From: Trichoplusia ni
Taxonomy: Eukaryota > Arthropoda > Insecta > Lepidoptera > Noctuidae
DNA: 64,000 nucleotides
NCBI RefSeq assembly: GCF_003590095.1
Contig: NC_039491.1
Location: forward strand, 10,602,001 to 10,666,000
Direction of reading: 5' to 3'
Part shown: in pieces, positions 50,317-61,975 of the stretch
How positions within the stretch are numbered: the stretch's first letter is position 1
Layout: each line of letters starts with the position of its first letter
Translations under genes and position numbers: made by a program
The notes under the pieces: generated by a model
Told to the model about the DNA's origin: nothing
What the model saw: the letters and a program-made list of their open reading frames with translations, nothing else
Databases searched by the model: none

Positions 50317-51642
50317 GGAAATAAAAACTTAGTATGAGTATATAAGTGTAAATCTTTTCTTAGTAATAGATAGATTTTTCATTTTAGCTGATAGCAACAA
50401 CGATTAGTAAGTCAAAAGTGATCTATGGATCTCAGAGTGAGTCAAGATCGTCATTTGTCATGCAACAACTAAGAAATTTGTTTCGCATGACAAATGCTCG
50501 TTCGAATTAAAACCACAATTTAAAACAAACCGCAATTAACATGTGGCTGTGATAAGTGTGTGTTTTAATACAAAATGCAAGAATTCTTCATTTGTTGTTA
50601 ATCAATACAACATATTTTACAAATGTACATATTAACGCTGTTTTACAATTATATTTGTATAGTCAATTTTTCGTAAACATCGCGCCATTTTTGGGTAATC
50701 CTTTTAAATATCCAAGAAAACCGTATACTAATAAGTTACAAAAAATCCGAATAAAAAATCATACGTGTACATAGCAAGGCGCGCGCGGATTACCTGTACT
50801 ATTTATCTACATACATATTTAATAAGTATCTGTTGCTATACGTAATATCAAATTAGGTTTTCCCATGTCTTTGTGTATCAATTTGAAGACAGATTGTTTA
50901 TCGCGCTTCTTGACAATGAGACGTCCTCATATAAAAATACCTCCACTTTTACGTCATATTACGATCAAATAAATTGCTTACTTAATTCATGATGTCGTAA
51001 GTATTGCTAAATTGAACCTTAATACTTATAGTTTAACGTACAATATGGAAACATTTCTATGTAGGTATAATTGCTTTTATTAAATAGCTCAAATTTGCTT
51101 TTCGTACTTTCTTTTTTATTTAGGCTACAAAGTGAAAATAGCTTTCAAGTTATGAAGGATTAAACTAACTTCTATGAAAAAGGCACAACAATGTTTCTTA
51201 ATAGGTACATAAAAATCTGAGCAGACAAAGGAACACAAATATCGGATACCCGACGAATTTTCTCCAGACTAAACAAAACTTTGTTTTGTGACAAAAGGCT
51301 TTTCAAAAAAGTTTTAAAAGAAGCATAAGTAACGATGTTTAAATGTCAAAAGGTAAAAAATCAAACTTAAACAGAAAAACTGAAAGGCAAGCTAAGAAAA
51401 TACTTTTTATGATAAGGAAAATGAGGAAATAATGTTGCCTATAAAAATTATGAAAAAGACAACAAATAAAAATCAACTTGTATCCAAATAAAGCCGTGCC
51501 AAAATGTCTTGGAAAAACAAAACAAGTGAACACTTAATCAGCACTTCATTCCCTTATTGTTTGACCCAATAAAGTTGAGTATCAATATTTGATTATCACG
51601 TAACACCAGAACATCAGGGGGTCTACCATCAAATCTTCAAGT
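50317..51642. other. Intronic stretch
   Basis: AT-rich; nothing recognised. Confidence 0.6.
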
Positions 51643-51720
51643 AAAGGGAAATGAGACAGCACTATATACAGTGTAGAGTGACATCTCTCTTCCACAGCAC
51701 GAGTCTTACGTAGAGAGGTG
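51643..51720. repeat. Family A palindromic repeat, copy 6
   Basis: The central 'cagtgtagagtgacatctct' and the right arm 'tcttccacagcacgagtctt' match copies 8 and 2; the left arm is short ('aaatgagacagc'). Confidence 0.5.
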
Positions 51721-52631
51721 GTGATAGGCCCCCTGGAACGTTAGGGTTGCAACTTGTTGCTCAGGAAACGACCTTGACACGGTAAGTGGGTCACAGACGC
51801 TGAACATGGTATAGAATATAACATAAAATATTATGTGCAGTATATCCATTTATTGGTTCCTTCCTTTTTGATGGAATTGCAAGTTTAATTTATGAAAAAT
51901 AAGATTTTATGTTACGTTTTGTATTTTTTTTAATATGAATATTTTTGAAGCATAAAGGTGTCTGGAAATGGTAAGGTGCTTTTAATTTAATTTGCATCTA
52001 TCATAAATATTACTATTAAAACAATTTCCATTTAAATGTATTAAATGAATATGTCAGTAGCAACACGGTTGGTAAATGTTGTTATTTAGATCCGTTATAC
52101 TTCTGAAACTTTTTCATACTGTGTCAGAACTAGGGTTGCCACTTGTTGCATTATGGCTTTTTATGTGTTTGGGGGACCTTGAGAGTTATAGTAAACATTG
52201 TTCCATGTCTTTTGGCAGAAGTAATATTGGAATAAAATAGAGTTATTTACGTATTGTCTGTTTACTTGGTATTTGGCAACGTTAAAAGTATATTGTCATT
52301 TATCGTTATGGTAAAATATACCATCGTTTTCAACGTCTATTCTTCTACATGTGGTGCTTCTCGGCTTTTTAAAGATTGACCGTAGGCCCTGTATCATTTC
52401 TAAAATCGACTACATAGACACAACAAAAGAGCGCCCTAAATCAAACTCGAACCAACATCGATCGCAATTCTAAAAACTACAAGTTTCCAACAAAGCGTAT
52501 CGTGTAAAATTCCAACGCTAATATTTACCGCAACATGTAATAACTAACAGGTAATGAAAAATCCTCGGCTATTGATTGAAAAAGTTTCATCCGACTCAAT
52601 TGCCTCGCTCTGGGCCTGTACCACGAACTCC

Positions 52632-52720
52632 TAAAACAACGGCTGAGGTTATGAAAGCGAGACAACGCAATACACAGTTTGTAGCGGCGTCCTGCTTTAG
52701 CAATGACAATAGTTGTGATT
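52632..52720. repeat. Family A palindromic repeat, copy 7
   Basis: The left half 'gaaagcgagacaacgcaata' is almost identical to copy 9 at 61376-61395. The right half 'gtagcggcgtcctgctttag' is more diverged. Confidence 0.5.
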
Positions 52721-55176
52721 TAAGAGATGATGGCAAGAGCGCTGGCCGGCGAGCCGTGAAAATGAAAAGTTATGAATGTTTACCACTACGTTTGATTTTC
52801 GAATGTCTGTTTTGAAGTTCGAACAATGTTTTAGCGCGGTTTTGTTTAGACGTTGCTTTGTTTTTTATCTAGGCTTTTTAAACATTTTTATTTTTAAGCA
52901 ACAACAATTCTAATAAATGTGTGAGTATTTCAATTAATTATAAATTGTTTAGTTACTAACCACTTCGAGACACTTTTCGAATTTCTCTTTCATAGTAATT
53001 ATTCTATGAAGTCACTGCCTTAAAGAAAGACCTCTCTAGGAAACTGAACTTAATATTCTTAAAAGGCCCACGCGCGTTGAGTAGGCGAGTAATTAATGTC
53101 AATTTTATCTAAATGAGACCGTTTAAAGATCCAACAAACAAATTAATTTTAGTTACAAAATGCAACGAGATAGATGTATAGAAAGAACTCTTTTCGGTCC
53201 AAAGAGAATAAAAACTATGAAAACTTAAACTTAAGTATCAATAAATTTTAGAGCCAGTGTACCTTCACCATCCACAGTCTAGACTCCACTATGAATAATA
53301 CAAAGGTGTATTACAAAACAATTGATTCGCTAGTCACCTTTGCAAAGGTCAAAGCAAAATCAATTTTGCTATAGGAACTCACGTTTTGAAGGTAATCAAT
53401 CAATCACTAATAAGACTCTTGGTTTAGTGTTATGCGAATATTGTCTTCAGGAAAGCTGTTAGGTAACCATGGCAACGAGATAAACATGAAAAGAAGTGGA
53501 TGGGTCAACGCAAAGGTAAACGGTAAGAATTTTAAGTCCGTTTAATTCGATACAGAATTTTAGGTAAAATTTTGGTAATCCATTGATTGATTGATTTCAA
53601 GTCGATGAAAATTCTAGTGAATCCAGCGATCCTATTTTCACTTAAATTTACAATCATTTTTCAGTTCTTTGACGATTTTAAATAGATTGAGTCATACTGA
53701 ATCACTTAATATTTAGAATATTATCGTAATTAAGGTAGTTAACCAATGTACCTATTACTTTGATAAGTAAATAAATAAGTGGAAAGAAAGCATATAGATA
53801 TATTAAGTTATAAAGCACGGAAGCAATAAAGCTACCCAAATAATGCCTTCAATTGCAACAGGTGGCGTCAAGCCAAGATTGAATGCGTCTTAACATAACC
53901 TCACTCCAATTATCAACCTTACTTCATAAACACTTAAGTTCATATTCTGTTGACAAATAAGAAACGACGTGTTACGTTTTACGAAGGAGGTTCTGAAAAT
54001 GACAACGAACTCATTTTGAACAGCAGCCAAACAGTAAGATAAAAAATGTATTTTTAGCGTTATCACGTGCAGCAATTAGTTGTATAAACGTGACAATTAT
54101 GTAATACATTAAATAATGTGTTATGCGAGGAAATTGTTCCAAGTTCATTTCCTCTTCTGATAATATGCAAATGTTTGGCTAGAGGAACGCTTGATAAAAT
54201 CATTTTCAAAAAAGTTTGACTTAAAAAAGACTATATTTTTTTTAATAAACCTTATTATATTTATATATTTTTCACACGAGCGCATTTTTAGTTATCAAAA
54301 CTTCTTTTTACTACAAACAACGGTTAACTATAATGTCAAGCCTTTGACAGCGGATGTCACTTCTGACAGCGCTCATGTAACTTTGGCATTGGAAATGTGT
54401 CATACAGCCACGGCAGCGTTTTGTTAATTACAATTCACTAAGAGAGGTGCATTGAAAAGGTCTGACGTATGTCTGGCGGAGGCCCAACATTGATCGTTCA
54501 TTCATCCGGCATTCCCCGTGCACCGGCTTTAGTGTCTGAGAACAATCTGGAAGTTTTCGAATGTTCCAGAATCATCGGTGAACGTTTGTTCAGCAAGATA
54601 GCTTAACTATTTATTTTAGTTAACTAAAATTATCAACTGTTTAGTGGATATTATAGAATATTTTTTTCTAGAATATGGCGATTCTTATGACGAATTAAGT
54701 ATGTTTATTGTCAGTATTTTACTACTAGGTAATTAAACGTAGCTACTTGATGTATGACTACACTAACTATAAACGTTTAAAAAAATCTAGCCTAGCTTTT
54801 GCTCAGATCATCCCATTTTTAATGATTATAGATAGACAGTTAAATCATACTTTCAAATAAAAGAAACTCACGAGGTTCTATGTTGAAAGGATCTCAAACA
54901 CTGCGATACCCCTGGAGGCTTCAAAGCAGAAGTAAAAAGATTAACATGTAAAATATTCAGAGCTCACCTTTCTGAGCAAATTATCTAGGCAAGGTAGAAT
55001 AACAGAGACAAAATTGCTTAAGATGTTCAGAAGGTATTTTCTGGGCGAATAAAAAATATACCCATTTTTTTATTTTATTTCCAGTGTGTTAAGTTTATTA
55101 TCTGTTCAGGTAATTTAAAACTAAGATAATAATAATCTTCGTTTCATTTGATTTTTTTTGTGCAGGTTTGAATCTA
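52721..55176. other. Intronic stretch
   Basis: AT-rich; a GC-richer patch at 54460-54560 is unassigned. Confidence 0.55.
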
Positions 55177-55266
55177 TACTAATACTAATACTAATACTAA
55201 TACTAATACTAATACTAATACTAATACTAATACTAATACTAATACTAATACTAATACTAATACTAA
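55177..55266 (+). repeat. (TACTAA)15 microsatellite
   Basis: Fifteen uninterrupted hexamers. The array is joined directly to the family C element and probably grew from its 'ctaatattataaag' end. Confidence 0.95.
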
Positions 55267-55519
55267 TATATATAAAGCTGAAGAGTTTGTTTGTTTGTTT
55301 GTTTGAACGCGCTAATCTCAGGAACTACTGGTCCAAATTGAAAAATTCTTTTTGTGTTGAATAGACCATTAATCGAGGAAGGCTTTAGGCTATAAACCAT
55401 CACGCTGCGACTAATAGGAGCGAAAATACAATGGAAAATGTGGAAAAAACAGGACGGGTATAAATCATAACTTATATCTTCTTCTACCCACGGGAACGAA
55501 GTCGCGGGCAACAGCTATT
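55177..55519 (-). repeat. Family C element with (TACTAA)15 array at one end
   Basis: The plus strand has 15 perfect TACTAA units (55177-55266), then 'ctgaagagtttgtttgtttg', 'gcgctaatctcaggaactac', 'gaggaaggctttaggctata' and finally 'cgaagtcgcgggcaacagct'. RTE elements often end in short tandem repeats, so the element is best read on the minus strand with an (TTAGTA)n 3' tail. A frame through the array gives a run of Ile-Leu, which is not a protein. Confidence 0.65.
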
Positions 55520-56515
55520 TTTGTTGGGATAAATCAACTTTAAAAGGATGGAGCCCTTTGATAGATCAGAATGTTTTTACAGCCACGTCAAGGCTGAGTT
55601 TTCACCTCAATTGTGTAAGTAGACACAGGGATAAATAAATTACTTTTATAATAATATAATCCTTATCAAAATGTATTCTTTGCTGCACCTCAATGGAAAC
55701 GCAGCCTATCACAATTTCAACCGTCAAACAGGCAAACATTTCGAACTAAAAAGGACAGCTTAAGAAATTCTAAATATACGTAAATTAAATGTAATTAGAC
55801 CATACCAAGGAGTTATTACTTTCAAATTAATTAAAATCGCTTCCTTATTGAGTCATTAGTAAGTCACTCCAAATCGGGTATAATTTACATGTCCGTTGCT
55901 ATTTGCATGCGATTGAGAGTGCCTTTCATACCGTCTGCATTCCGCAACGGTTTCGATTAGGGCGATAACAGTCTAGACCGGCAAAGCTGAAGCCAGACTG
56001 GTTGGCAAAGTGAAACAGGTTCAGGTTGAGTAAACACTGAAGCGATATGTCCGGCACTTGATAAGAGAATGTACTATGAAGTTAACTTAATATACTGAAT
56101 ATTTTATTGCTGTTTAAAGATTGTACAACAATGGGAAGTCTAAAGACGTAAGTACTAAGGTGAGTGAACGTTGTCACTACGAGAATATTAGCAGAGAATT
56201 ATTGAAAAGCTAGTACCTGGTTCAGGAAGAACAATCTCAGCAGCAGACAAACAATTTTGGAACCGCACTAGTTATTAATATTAAAGATACAAAAGTTTTT
56301 TTTTTAATCTAGCGGTCTAGAGTCTCAACAAAACAGAAAAAAGGTTTGTCGAAAATATACTACCAAAATAGGCATTCACAATTTCACATGTACAAATTTA
56401 GTATGTAGTTACCATCGATCAAGCATTCCCCGCATTCCATTAACACGTTACCCAACCAATCAAAACACCAAACAGATATATTTCTCATTTAAAATCTGTA
56501 ATTAAGAAGTGGATT

Positions 56516-56539
56516 GCAGGTAGGCAGGTAGGCAGGTAT
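56516..56539 (+). repeat. GCAGGTAG tandem repeat, three units
   Basis: Three adjacent copies of an eight-base unit, the last with one change. No function is apparent. Confidence 0.8.
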
Positions 56540-57686
56540 GTTGCGAAACATATTGATCGGTGTTCGGTATCGCGAAGCCGATATAACCGCGCACACGTGT
56601 TTCTACCTAAGCAGTTTGTAGTTGTTTTGTATTTACGCTAAGAAAACAATAAATAGACGCTATATGAAATAATATTTTACGTTTTTTTAAATAACATTTT
56701 TGTAAACAACAATACATAAAATTCACTATATAATAAACTAATAAATCAAAGCAATGAATCCTCTTGCGGTATGTTCATGTTAGATAAAAAGATAATGTAG
56801 AGTTTAAAATTTGGCTGAAATAAATGAACCGGAGAATCACGCTTACAGCTAAAACTACCAAAAAAAATTAACAAAGCATAAATTATCAACACATTTTTGC
56901 ATTGCAAAGTTGTGCAATCGAAAACGCGTAGGCGGCGGATCGCTAATTTTGTCCCATTAGCAATAGCGGGCGACCATTAGGAAAAGATTAATGGATAGAA
57001 AGATAAAAACGACGAACGATGCTAAATTCACCAAAGGAATGACGAAAATATTCCTTGACTCACTTACAAAGAGTTTTTTGTTGACAATACTTATGCTTTA
57101 GTCGGCAAATTTGGCAGAACAGTAAAACATTGAAGAAATTTTGAAGTTCTAACTATTTAGTTAACTAAATAATAAGGTCCTACTTCAAGGTAATTTCTCC
57201 CACATTTACTGTTTTTGCTTCAAGATTTCTCACTGCTAAGTGTAGCAGTCAGCGAAGGGTAAGTGCTGCTTACTACCAATACTACTTCTATCAATCTCAT
57301 CCCTTCTGCCTTCCAGTTGACAAGAAAGACATTTTTTCCCTTAAATAAAAAAAGGAGATTCGTTTCTTACACAATGGTTCAGCCCTGCTCCAGTGATAGG
57401 TCACAGCTGAGTTCTCATATTACTGCTACAGAACATAAAGCTTAACACCTCATTTACATGAGTGCTACTCCCACCGATTGTTTGACATACACACACAGTA
57501 TACGCCGGGATTTCGGATTTAACGTTTTTATGTAATTGGTGTTTCCTTGATTTCGTATATCGTCCATTTGTGTTCGAGAGTTGTTTGTTGATGCATGTTT
57601 CAGATATTTGCTTTTAATTGGAGAGAGTCTAGGAAAACATTTCATTAATACAGGATTACAATTATTTTGTTTTTTTACTGCCAATT

Positions 57687-57702
57687 CCCCGGGGGGGGGG
57701 GG
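57687..57702 (+). repeat. CCCC followed by poly(G)12
   Basis: Four C then twelve G, forming a small palindrome and a G-run. The length may vary or reflect sequencing error. Confidence 0.9.
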
Positions 57703-58649
57703 TTTAAGTTTGAAGTGTCTATCTGTGGCTTCATAGAATCTCTGAACGGATTTTACGATTTCAGTCTAGTTTGTTTTGTATTTGAGAACAATCATTTGCG
57801 CATATTTGACAAAAATCGGTGTAGCCATTTAAAAGTTGTGGGGGGAAAGATTTGAGCCTGTAGGTGTTTTTATTTTATTTTATCTTTAATAATCTACTTC
57901 ATGCAGATGCACGTTGCGTATGCGTTATGTTTTTTTTTACATTACCAAAAACTTGGTTAAAATTTATACCGGTGTATACCTTTAAGATCTGATAACAATG
58001 ATCAGTCTTTAATCTTCTGTATTTCTCAAAAAACATTTCAATCATTAGTTCCCCGAAGTAAATCGTAGTCACAAACAAGCTGAAGGTTCTTTTTGACGAA
58101 AATCCAATTACGTATTTTCCCTTATCAGAGTGTCATATTCAGGGTCCTGGCATCAAATTATCCATTCACCTCGGGGATGGCGAAGATATGTTAGGGCCCA
58201 ATAATGCGGCCATTATTTCACAGACAGTGAACAAAGCTAAATGAGGTTATTACGTCAACATATCGCGGGCTGACGGGAGGGACCTTCACGTAGTTTGCGA
58301 GCCTTCAGTAGTACAAGTCCGGGTTGATGGCTTTTGTATTTTTAAGCAGCTTCTCAAAGAAATAGGTTTTAAATTAGCTAGTATTGTTTGTTAAAAATTC
58401 TGAACACTAAAAAAAGAACCTCTAGGTACTGTTAATATTTCTAACTGATACAAGTTAAAGTTTAACCTAGTGTAGTGTTTATAACATTATTTTCTTTTTT
58501 TGCCTTTTCGATAAGACAGAACAACGAGGAACCTTGAGAACAGTATATTTTTCTCCTAAAATAATGGACACTCGAGAGTAATTAAAAGTATTAAATAAAA
58601 CGCCGTCACTTTTTACTACAAGTGACATTATAAACCAAAGCAAACTCAC

Positions 58650-58670
58650 CTCACGTGATTACCACGTGAG
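58650..58670. promoter_or_regulatory. Paired inverted E-boxes
   Basis: CTCACGTG and CACGTGAG face each other across ATTAC (58658-58662), giving two CACGTG sites about one and a quarter helical turns apart. Confidence 0.35.
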
Positions 58671-58854
58671 TACATCTCACGAAACTTGTTAAGTAAATCA
58701 TTCTCACAATATTCGTCTATTGTTATCGATATAAAACAATAAACATCACTTATTTCATTGTGCAATTCGTTCTGCCTAAATATAGCTAAATGGCATCAAA
58801 TATATTCATTCTAGTACCATTCATTCGTGACATGTATTTTGCCTTAAAATAGGA

Positions 58855-58965
58855 CGGATAATTTCCCACGGGGGTCGTAAGAGGCCTCAAATCAGGACGT
58901 CGTATTTGTGGGTCAATTAAAATTGAAACGTCTAGGATATCGTTAAGGGCTTAAGGGATAGTTGG
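58855..58965 (+). repeat. Possible dispersed repeat relic
   Basis: 'ttcccacgggggtcgtaaga' followed by 'ggcctcaaat' and later 'gggcttaagggatagttggg' resembles the moth repeat block 'ccacggggatcgtaagaggcgactaaggg' split by extra sequence. Confidence 0.3.
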
Positions 58966-60289
58966 GTGTAGGGTTAAAAATACTTCAAACACGATTACTA
59001 AAAATTTGTTAAATAAGACGAAGTCAGTAGATTGAGACAAGCAATTTAAGTGATACGTTTTCTTATTGTTTAAATTAATGCTTAACTTTTTGATAGACAC
59101 ATAGCTGGCATAAAATGCATAGATAAGTGACCTTAATACAATTCAAGAGTCAATTAATACTTTCCGATAAGTTCCGTGACTAAAACTTGCCGCTTTCATA
59201 CCAGAAAAATCTTGTAGTATCCGTAGTGACACTACTGTTCTTCATGCACTATGTAATATTTCCCTTAGCTGAACTCTGAAAACTCTAATACGTGTAAAAT
59301 TGTTATCCACCGTTACCCAGTGCTCCAGTTGTTAATGCGATCACATTATGTCCCAGGTTTGATGTCAAGGCCGGCACTAACTTTAGCGTCTAATACCAAC
59401 GGTAACGACACCTTTTATAGGATTATAAAGACATGGATGACAATATTGTGTGCTTCGTAAGTGATTACTGATAAAGTGGGACGTTACATGTTTATGTGTC
59501 AAATCATTAAGATAATTACTGTTGACGCTACGTGCTGGTGATAAGTAACGCTTAAAATGTTCCTCTCGTTGTAAGGATGCAAGTCCTTCATTGATTTGTG
59601 AAACAAATAAGGAAGCAGTAATATTTTAAAGAAGTAAAAGATACTGATAGATTGATCATTGTTGGCAGTAGGCTGAAATAATTGCGAAGATGGAGGATTT
59701 ATTTGCTCGGTAGGTACTGAAAGTATATTTCGAGGAATAGATTCAATGGTATCATAAAACTTCATCTACTTGGTGAACTTGATACGGTTTCCATGGCGTT
59801 ATCAACGCGTAAACCACCGTTAAAGGTCATTTAGAGATTGCTAGAATGTACGACGCTACAACTGCGACTGTTACAAGTTTCAAGTGTTATAGAACTTTTG
59901 CTAAAATGACACACTTTTCAATAAGAACAGTATCCTCATTTGGATAGTATCAAATGGCATGCAAAGAACCTGAATATGGCCACAATAAGCTAGTTTTCCT
60001 TGAGCAAAGAATATAAGTTTTCAGCAGTTTTCAGCATTGATACTCATGCACGCATTCTATCTGCTGATGTACTTTACTGCTCTAGATTAGATAACGCATC
60101 ACTTGCAAAACAATTTACTAAATCTTATTTGTCATGTAAAGGAGGTTCTAAAGGAGTATTGAACCCAATTTCTAACAGAATAACCCAATTAGGTACCCCT
60201 ATGTCAAACCTTGTATCAAGCGCTGATCTACTATTCGGTTTTTGGTTAACCAGTGATAGTCATGGTCAGGGTGTCCAATACAACATGTG

Positions 60290-60366
60290 TAAGACAATTG
60301 CGCAAAAGGGACGCCGAACAATACAGTGTAGAGCGTCATCTCGCTTCCACATCCGCAGCAGCCTTA
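60290..60366. repeat. Family A palindromic repeat, copy 8
   Basis: The best-kept right half: 'cagtgtagagcgtcatctcg' followed by 'cttccacatccgcagcagcc'. GTAAGAC at the left and CTTAC at the right suggest short terminal inverted repeats. Confidence 0.55.
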
Positions 60367-60479
60367 CTTCAAGAAGTGATATACCCCTAGATCACAGTAC
60401 ATTTGACACCAAATTAAAATGATCCCCTTTTACGAACACTGGACTTTTCGATTAGGATCAAGTAAAAACAGTCACCAAA

Positions 60480-60560
60480 GTTGACCGGAAGCGAGCGAGT
60501 ACATGCGAGCGCACGTGGCCCATTCGTCACACGTTCCGCTCGGCGGGCACATCTGCGTAT
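60480..60560. promoter_or_regulatory. GC-rich island with E-box
   Basis: A CG-rich run containing 'gagcgcacgtggccc' (CACGTG) and several CGAGCG blocks, between AT-rich flanks. It is in the intron 5' of the coding exon, so an alternative promoter is possible but unproven. Confidence 0.3.
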
Positions 60561-60757
60561 TTAATCAGCACCAACGTCCATTTTAAAAACACGATAAGTA
60601 CTGTCATGGACAAAAGTGTTATGCCATGGATCGAAAGCGTACGATAACATTATAGCGTGATTAGATTTTGTCGAATCAAACGGGATTCTTATTTTAAATA
60701 TTTTTAACAGCTGATCTTAAATTAATGCGTTCGTGTTTGACGGATTTGATTGCATGT

Positions 60758-60880
60758 TAAGCCGAGTGATATAGTTAACTACGCCAGTGACCTGTGCGTG
60801 ACATGTCGCAGGTTTGATTCCTGAAAAGGATAAGAATCTACATATTTATGATTTACAATGCGTATTCTAAGTGTCTTTAC
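60758..60880 (+). repeat. tRNA-derived SINE fragment
   Basis: An A-box-like GCCGAGTGAT (from 60760) and a B box GGTTTGATTCC (60811-60821) in a four-base T-stem (CAGG/CCTG) mark a tRNA-like head. Between them is the 'cgccagtgacctgtg...gacatgtcgc' block typical of a lepidopteran SINE family. The body decays after about 60880. Confidence 0.55.
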
Positions 60881-61351
60881 AGAAGAACTTAATTATTGCG
60901 TAAATGAAACCGTCGAGCCTCAAAGATTGATAGAAAAATAAAATCTAGACAAGAAAGTGCTAATTCCGCTATAGTTAAACCAAGTCCAGAAAATTTAACT
61001 AATACTATAATGTTTTGCAAATTGAATTAACAACAATGTAGCTTATCGATAACCTAATCGGAATTTACAAACGAAATGTTTTCAGAAAGAAATTTATTAT
61101 TTATTTCGTTTACACACATCTGAAGACTGCGTATGTTAGCATCCAGTATTAAATTTGGATATTCTGAACCTATAAAAACTACATGGTTTTAACTCTATCA
61201 ACAGGTCGTATGTACATTACTATCATTGGAAAAAGAAGAGAACTTAATAGAACTCATAAATAAGGTTATAGATGTAACATCTATTCGTAATCAAATTAAA
61301 ATATTTTGGAAACAGACAACCAGATGTAATCCGAATACCTACCACTAACTC

Positions 61352-61440
61352 CCAAACTAAAACAGTTGCAGCAGAGGAAGCGAGACAACGCAATACAAAA
61401 TGTAGAGCGCGCTCTCCCTTCAACTACCAGTTCTTATGTT
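61352..61440. repeat. Family A palindromic repeat, copy 9
   Basis: The left arm 'acagttgcagcagaggaagc' followed by 'gagacaacgcaataca' leads to 'atgtagagcgcgctctccct' and 'tcaactaccag'. Together with copy 7 it defines the left half of the consensus. Confidence 0.55.
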
Positions 61441-61837
61441 AAAGGTTCTTGGCAGGCCTTCAAGTCAGGTTATATATAATTTTACAACTGTTTGACGACG
61501 CATCGTTATGTTAGACAGCGTTACATTGTCTACAGGATGGGCTTAGACATAACATCTATTCATAGCCGTATGAATGAATGCCGGGGAAATTGCGACATTT
61601 CTTCTCAATGTAATACTGGTGTAGAGTAACGTGTAATGTTATGGTACTTTTAAATTTTAACGAGGCTTTAATACGTATTAGTGTATTTTAGATACTACTA
61701 TATTGTTAGAATTGATATTCCAAATGTTTTTGTAAAACGAAAATGGTATCGTTTTTTCTTTTGTATATTTGATGTGCAGCCTGTTATAAAGTTTAGGTTC
61801 TTAGGCCTCTGAAGTGACATTATACAATTCTCAGTAG

Positions 61838-61975
61838 TGCCGATTTTTAGTAAGTGATAATAACTTTATACAGTTACTCATGAATCTGAAAAGTCATCTG
61901 TGCGAGCTGGACTACGAACCTATGACCTTTAACTTGGCCGTCCAATGGTCATACTACTAGGTTATCCAATCTTTA
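61838..61975 (-). repeat. tRNA-derived SINE fragment
   Basis: The minus strand shows a degenerate A box, then 'aggtcataggttcgtagtcc' as B-box region, then 'gacttttcagattcatg' and 'ttatcacttac', the order seen in a common moth SINE head. The 3' half is missing or unrecognisable. Confidence 0.45.

Larger units (their letters stand above)
55520..60289. other. Intronic stretch
   Basis: Apart from the small tandem repeat, poly(G), paired E-boxes and weak relics listed, a tRNA-like string near 59330-59400 (AGGTTTGATGTC as B box) may be a decayed SINE. No gene was seen. Confidence 0.5.

Noticed and set aside
55158..55364. Frame with long Ile-Leu run
   Set aside because: It is the translation of the TACTAA microsatellite.
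59330..59400. Fourth tRNA-derived SINE
   Set aside because: The B box has mismatches and no body follows; too weak to list as a repeat.
60000..60422. 140-codon plus-strand frame
   Set aside because: It starts at TTG, has no domain features and runs through family A copy 8, so it is chance.
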